Source of the DNA: Phycisphaerales bacterium UBA2396
GTDB taxonomy: Bacteria; Planctomycetota; Phycisphaerae; Phycisphaerales; UBA1924
Assembly (NCBI GenBank): GCA_002343325.1
Contig: DDSG01000168.1
Location: 1,453-28,660 of the forward strand
Reading direction: 5' to 3'
Length of the DNA: 27,208 nucleotides
The notes beneath the pieces are model-generated. The model was not told where the DNA came from and did no database searches. It was given only the letters and a program-made list of their open reading frames with translations. The position numbers and the translations under genes were made by a program. This document shows positions 24,773 to 27,208 of the stretch, piece by piece (the stretch's first letter is position 1; each line of letters begins with the position of its first letter).

Positions 24773-25357
24773 TCAGGCCCCCAGCGTGCCCGCCTCCGCC
24801 GCCGTCAGACGCCGAACCTCACGGATCTCCACCGGGGTCTTCGGGACGTCCCCGTGATGACCCTTCTGCCCGGTCGGCACCGCCCGGATCTTGTCCACCA
24901 CGTCCATCCCCTTCACCACCCGCCCGAAGACCGCGTACGCCGCCCCGTCCGGCTGCGGACGGTCGAGGAAGTCATTGTCCACCACGTTGATGAAGAACTG
25001 GCACGTCGCCGAGTCCGGCCGCCCGCCCAGACGTGCCATCGCCAGGCTCCCCCGCACGTTCTTGAGCCCGTTCCGCCACTCGTTGGCGATCGGGCCCCGG
25101 GGCTCCTTCTGCTCCATCGATGGCGTGAAGCCCCCGCCCTGGATCATGAAGCCGTCGATGACGCGGTGGAAGACGGTGCCGTCGTAGAAACCGCGCCTGG
25201 CGTTGTCGAGGAATGCCTCGACGGTCTTCGGCGCCTTCTCGGCGTTGAGTTCGATGGTGATCCTGCCGAGCGAAGTGGTCATGTCGACGGTGGGCGCCGC
25301 CCCGGCGGCCAGCGCCATGAGCAGGCCGGCGGTCAGGGTCGAGAGTTGCTTGAGCAT
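24773..25357 (-). CDS. Cyclophilin-type peptidyl-prolyl isomerase, apparently hybrid
   Basis: A 194-residue cyclophilin with a signal peptide (about residues 1-20), so exported. FHRVIDGFMIQGGGF, the SATCQFFINVVDN block and AYAVFGRVVKGMDVVD are the catalytic and core cyclophilin motifs. It would isomerise X-Pro bonds in secreted proteins. The ATG at 25355-25357 has AGGAG eight bases upstream; an earlier ATG (25379-25381) overlaps the TPR stop. Codon use changes within the gene. Before about 25162 in reading order valine is GTC (4 of 4), arginine AGG/CGC and threonine ACC. After about 25126 valine is mostly GTG (9 of 12), arginine CGG/CGT (11 of 11) and threonine mostly ACG. The first part fits betaproteobacteria, the second part (NEWRNGLKNVRG) the planctomycete. 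The frame is intact. Confidence 0.85.
   Translation of the reverse strand: MLKQLSTLTAGLLMALAAGAAPTVDMTTSLGRITIELNAEKAPKTVEAFLDNARRGFYDGTVFHRVIDGFMIQGGGFTPSMEQKEPRGPIANEWRNGLKNVRGSLAMARLGGRPDSATCQFFINVVDNDFLDRPQPDGAAYAVFGRVVKGMDVVDKIRAVPTGQKGHHGDVPKTPVEIREVRRLTAAEAGTLGA
25124..25162. other. Probable junction between two genomes
   Basis: This stretch encodes the highly conserved cyclophilin segment VIDGFMIQGGGFT, where DNA of unrelated species can be nearly identical. Codon choice, gene neighbourhood and apparent taxonomy all change here. To the left the genes are planctomycete-like; to the right the TPR gene and cysS are betaproteobacterial. An assembly join is the simplest reading; natural recombination is possible. 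Confidence 0.65.
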
Positions 25358-25377
25358 TGCGGGTTCTCCTGTTCGGG

Positions 25378-25983
25378 TCATGGTTTGCCGGCCTTGTTGC
25401 CGGTGGCGGAATCGACGGGCCCTGGCTTCGCGGCTGCCTTGGCCGGGATCGCGATCAGGTCGCGCGAAAGGGCCAGCTTGGCCTTTGCCGACTTGCTCGC
25501 TCCGTCCAGCTGGGCGGCCTTGGCATAGGACTGGTTGGCCAGCCTGGCGTAGAGGTCGCCGAGGTTCTCATGGGCGGTCGCATACGAGGGATGCGTCTGG
25601 ATCGCCATCTCGAGCGCCATCCGCGCCTTTTCGTAGTGCTTCTGGCGGGCATGGAGGACCGCCAGGTTGTTGTAGGACTCGGGAAACTCGGGGTAATCCT
25701 CGGTCAGTTTGGTGAACACCGCGATGGCCTCGTCGGTCTTGCCGGTCTCGCTGTAGATCACACCCTTGAGAAAACGGGCGTGCGCGTCATTGGGCGACGC
25801 GCCCAGATACGAATCGATCGTTGTCAGCGCTTGCGGATACTGGCCCTGCCGGATCAGGCGCTGGACATCCGCCAGCGTGTCGGCGAGCAGCGGTGTGCCG
25901 CAGGCGACCAGCAGCGCGACGATGGCGGCCCGCAGCGCGCGAAAAGCACCTGGCCGAGGTGGAGGCGGGGGGTCTGAAGTCAT
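25378..25983 (-). CDS. Small exported TPR protein (betaproteobacterial type)
   Basis: A 201-residue protein with an N-terminal signal (about residues 16-35, ALRAAIVALLVACGTPLLAD). About four TPR units follow (residues 36-170), for example DAHARFLKGVIYSETGKTDE and PESYNNLAVLHARQKHYEKA. The tail is low-complexity Ala/Lys/Pro. No catalytic motif is visible; it is probably a periplasmic protein-interaction module. A TPR gene next to a cyclophilin gene and divergent from cysS is, as I recall, a common arrangement in Rhodocyclales and relatives, which supports a betaproteobacterial source. Its stop overlaps an alternative ATG of the isomerase gene, and the likely isomerase start is 20 bases further on. 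Confidence 0.82.
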   Translation of the reverse strand: MTSDPPPPPRPGAFRALRAAIVALLVACGTPLLADTLADVQRLIRQGQYPQALTTIDSYLGASPNDAHARFLKGVIYSETGKTDEAIAVFTKLTEDYPEFPESYNNLAVLHARQKHYEKARMALEMAIQTHPSYATAHENLGDLYARLANQSYAKAAQLDGASKSAKAKLALSRDLIAIPAKAAAKPGPVDSATGNKAGKP

Positions 25984-25988
25984 CGCTG

Positions 25989-25997
25989 TGCTATACT
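25989..25997 (+). promoter_or_regulatory. Extended -10 promoter element of cysS
   Basis: TGC followed by TATACT (25992-25997) forms an extended -10 (TGn-TATACT) with no recognisable -35 box. Transcription would start near 26004, giving a leader of about 86 bases before the cysS ATG. It sits six bases outside the start codon of the divergent TPR gene. Confidence 0.55.
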
Positions 25998-26020
25998 CGG
26001 CGCAGGTTTACAATCGTTCG

Positions 26021-26049
26021 ATTCTACCAAGAACACCAGCCTTTCCCAA
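26021..26049 (-). promoter_or_regulatory. Sigma-70-type promoter of the TPR-isomerase unit
   Basis: Read on the minus strand: TTGGGA (26044-26049) as -35, a 17-base spacer, then TAGAAT (26021-26026) as -10. The -10 matches consensus at five of six bases. The start would be near 26014, about 30 bases before the TPR ATG. It lies within the region transcribed as the cysS leader, so the two divergent transcripts would overlap by about 10 bases at their 5' ends. Confidence 0.55.
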
Positions 26050-26089
26050 GCTCTGCGACTGGCTGACGACGTCGCGAATTCCCTCGCCC

Positions 26090-27208
26090 ATGCTCAAAAT
26101 CCATAACTCCCTGAAAAGGGAAAAGCAGGTCTTCACGCCCATCGAACCGGGCAGGGTCCGCATGTACGTCTGCGGGATGACCGTCTACGACTATTGCCAC
26201 CTCGGGCACGCCCGGGTCATGGTCGTCTTCGACATGGTCTATCGCTGGCTCAAGGCCAGCGGCTACGGCGTGACCTACGTGCGCAACATCACCGACATCG
26301 ACGACAAGATCATCCGGCGCGCCATCGAGAATGGCGAATCGATCAAGGAATTGACCGACCGCTTCATCGCCTTCATGCACGAGGATGCCGATGCGCTGGG
26401 CGTGCTGCGCCCCGATCACGAGCCGCGCGCCACCGAATTCGTGCCGGAGATGCTCGACCTCATCGGCCTGCTCGAGACACGCGGTCTGGCCTACCAGGCG
26501 AGCGATGGCGACGTGAACTACGCGGTGCGCAAGTTCGCCGGTTACGGCCAGCTGTCGGGCAAGTCGCTCGACGACCTGCGCGCCGGCGAGCGCGTCGAGG
26601 TCGACTCGGCCAAGCAGGATCCGCTCGATTTCGTCCTCTGGAAGCATGCCAGGCCGGGCGAGCCGGCATGGGCGTCGCCCTGGGGTGAAGGCCGGCCGGG
26701 CTGGCATATCGAATGTTCGGCGATGAGCTCGAAAATCCTCGGCAATCACTTCGACATCCACGGCGGCGGCCAGGATCTGCAGTTCCCCCACCACGAGAAC
26801 GAAATCGCCCAGTCCGAAGGGGCGCACCAGTGCGGTTTCGTCAATTACTGGATGCATAACGGCTTTGTCCGGGTCGACAACGAAAAGATGTCGAAATCGC
26901 TGGGCAACTTCTTCACCATCCGCGAAGTGCTGGAGCGCTACGATGCCGAGGTTGTGCGCTTCTTCATCCTGCGCGCCCACTACCGCAGCGCCCTGAATTA
27001 TTCGGATTCCCACCTCGACGATGCCCGGCGCAGTCTCGATGGCCTCTATTTCGCGCTGCGCGACGTGCCGCCCGCCGCTGCGGTCGACATCGACTGGAGC
27101 AACGAATTCGCTGCGCGCTTCGCCGCCGCGCTGGACGAGGATTTCGATTCGCACGGGGCGATTGCCGTGCTGTTCGAACTCGCCGGCGAGGTCAATCGCC
27201 AGCGCAGC
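26090..27208 (+). CDS. cysS: Cysteinyl-tRNA synthetase, 3' end cut by window
   Basis: The frame runs open from ATG 26090 to the window edge: 373 codons without a stop, against about 460 for the full enzyme. It charges tRNA-Cys with cysteine. The HIGH motif is HLGH at 37-40 and the KMSKS motif is at 266-270. The zinc ligands are C28, C209 (WHIECS), and the His and Glu of FPHHENE. These positions coincide with those of the E. coli enzyme. RMYVCGMTVYDYCHLGH and VTYVRNITDIDDKII are typical of proteobacteria and unlike what I expect of planctomycete CysS. Missing are the end of the stem-contact region and the anticodon-binding domain. Codons favour CGC, ACC and CTG, as in the neighbouring TPR gene. 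Confidence 0.95.
   Translation, partial: MLKIHNSLKREKQVFTPIEPGRVRMYVCGMTVYDYCHLGHARVMVVFDMVYRWLKASGYGVTYVRNITDIDDKIIRRAIENGESIKELTDRFIAFMHEDADALGVLRPDHEPRATEFVPEMLDLIGLLETRGLAYQASDGDVNYAVRKFAGYGQLSGKSLDDLRAGERVEVDSAKQDPLDFVLWKHARPGEPAWASPWGEGRPGWHIECSAMSSKILGNHFDIHGGGQDLQFPHHENEIAQSEGAHQCGFVNYWMHNGFVRVDNEKMSKSLGNFFTIREVLERYDAEVVRFFILRAHYRSALNYSDSHLDDARRSLDGLYFALRDVPPAAAVDIDWSNEFAARFAAALDEDFDSHGAIAVLFELAGEVNRQRS

Noticed and set aside
26024..27154. Minus-strand open frame opposite cysS
   Set aside because: CysS has HLGH, KMSKS and all zinc ligands in the plus frame; the opposite frame is a shadow.
24773..27208. Horizontal transfer of a cysS segment into the planctomycete as the first explanation
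   Set aside because: Not excluded, but a switch inside a conserved segment with ordinary betaproteobacterial gene order beyond it and no mobile element is explained more simply by an assembly join.

Overview
The window is GC-rich and almost fully coding. It looks like a metagenome-derived contig made of two unlike parts. From base 1 to about 25.1 kb the genes suggest a Phycisphaerae-type planctomycete: an exosortase fused to an EpsI-like domain inside a polysaccharide cluster, secreted enzymes ending in paired EF-hand 'GC-type dockerin' tails, a planctomycete-like LipA and MurJ, and a very large TPR protein. From about 25.16 kb to the end the genes look betaproteobacterial (Rhodocyclales-like): the first half of a peptidyl-prolyl isomerase gene, a small TPR protein, and a divergent cysS whose key residues match E. 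coli numbering exactly. Codon choice switches abruptly inside the isomerase gene (about 25124-25162), so an assembly chimera, or less likely a natural recombination, is the main caution for any reader.

Layout. 1-12209 (minus strand): an exopolysaccharide/exosortase operon, read from right to left: Wza-like export lipoprotein, a 220-bp gap, exosortase-EpsI fusion, 1528-residue TPR protein, Wzz/BY-kinase-like protein with a degenerate ATP-binding loop, nucleotide-sugar epimerase/dehydratase, and a WecA/MraY-like glycosyl-1-phosphate transferase that runs off the left edge. 12360-17472 (plus strand): lipA, a membrane-bound SpoIIE/RsbU-type phosphatase, murJ (start overlapping the phosphatase stop), a small entericidin-like lipoprotein, and a short-chain dehydrogenase. 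17509-21959 (minus): two adjacent secreted enzymes, an M12B-like metalloprotease and a GH13 alpha-amylase, both ending in the same duplicated EF-hand module. 22196-24091 (plus): asparagine synthase, possibly leaderless. 24073-24705 (minus): a PmtA-like methyltransferase whose 3' end overlaps asnB. 24773-27208: the isomerase, TPR gene and cysS described above.

How they work together. The left cluster has the parts to start a lipid-linked glycan (WecA-like), make its sugar nucleotides (epimerase), control chain length (Wzz-like) and export it (Wza-like). The exosortase would process C-terminally tagged proteins for anchoring in the same envelope layer; no tagged substrate is encoded in the window. 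MurJ and the phosphatase also concern the envelope. The protease and amylase are secreted degradative enzymes probably held at the surface through their EF-hand tails.

No tRNA, rRNA, CRISPR array, insertion sequence or phage gene was seen.
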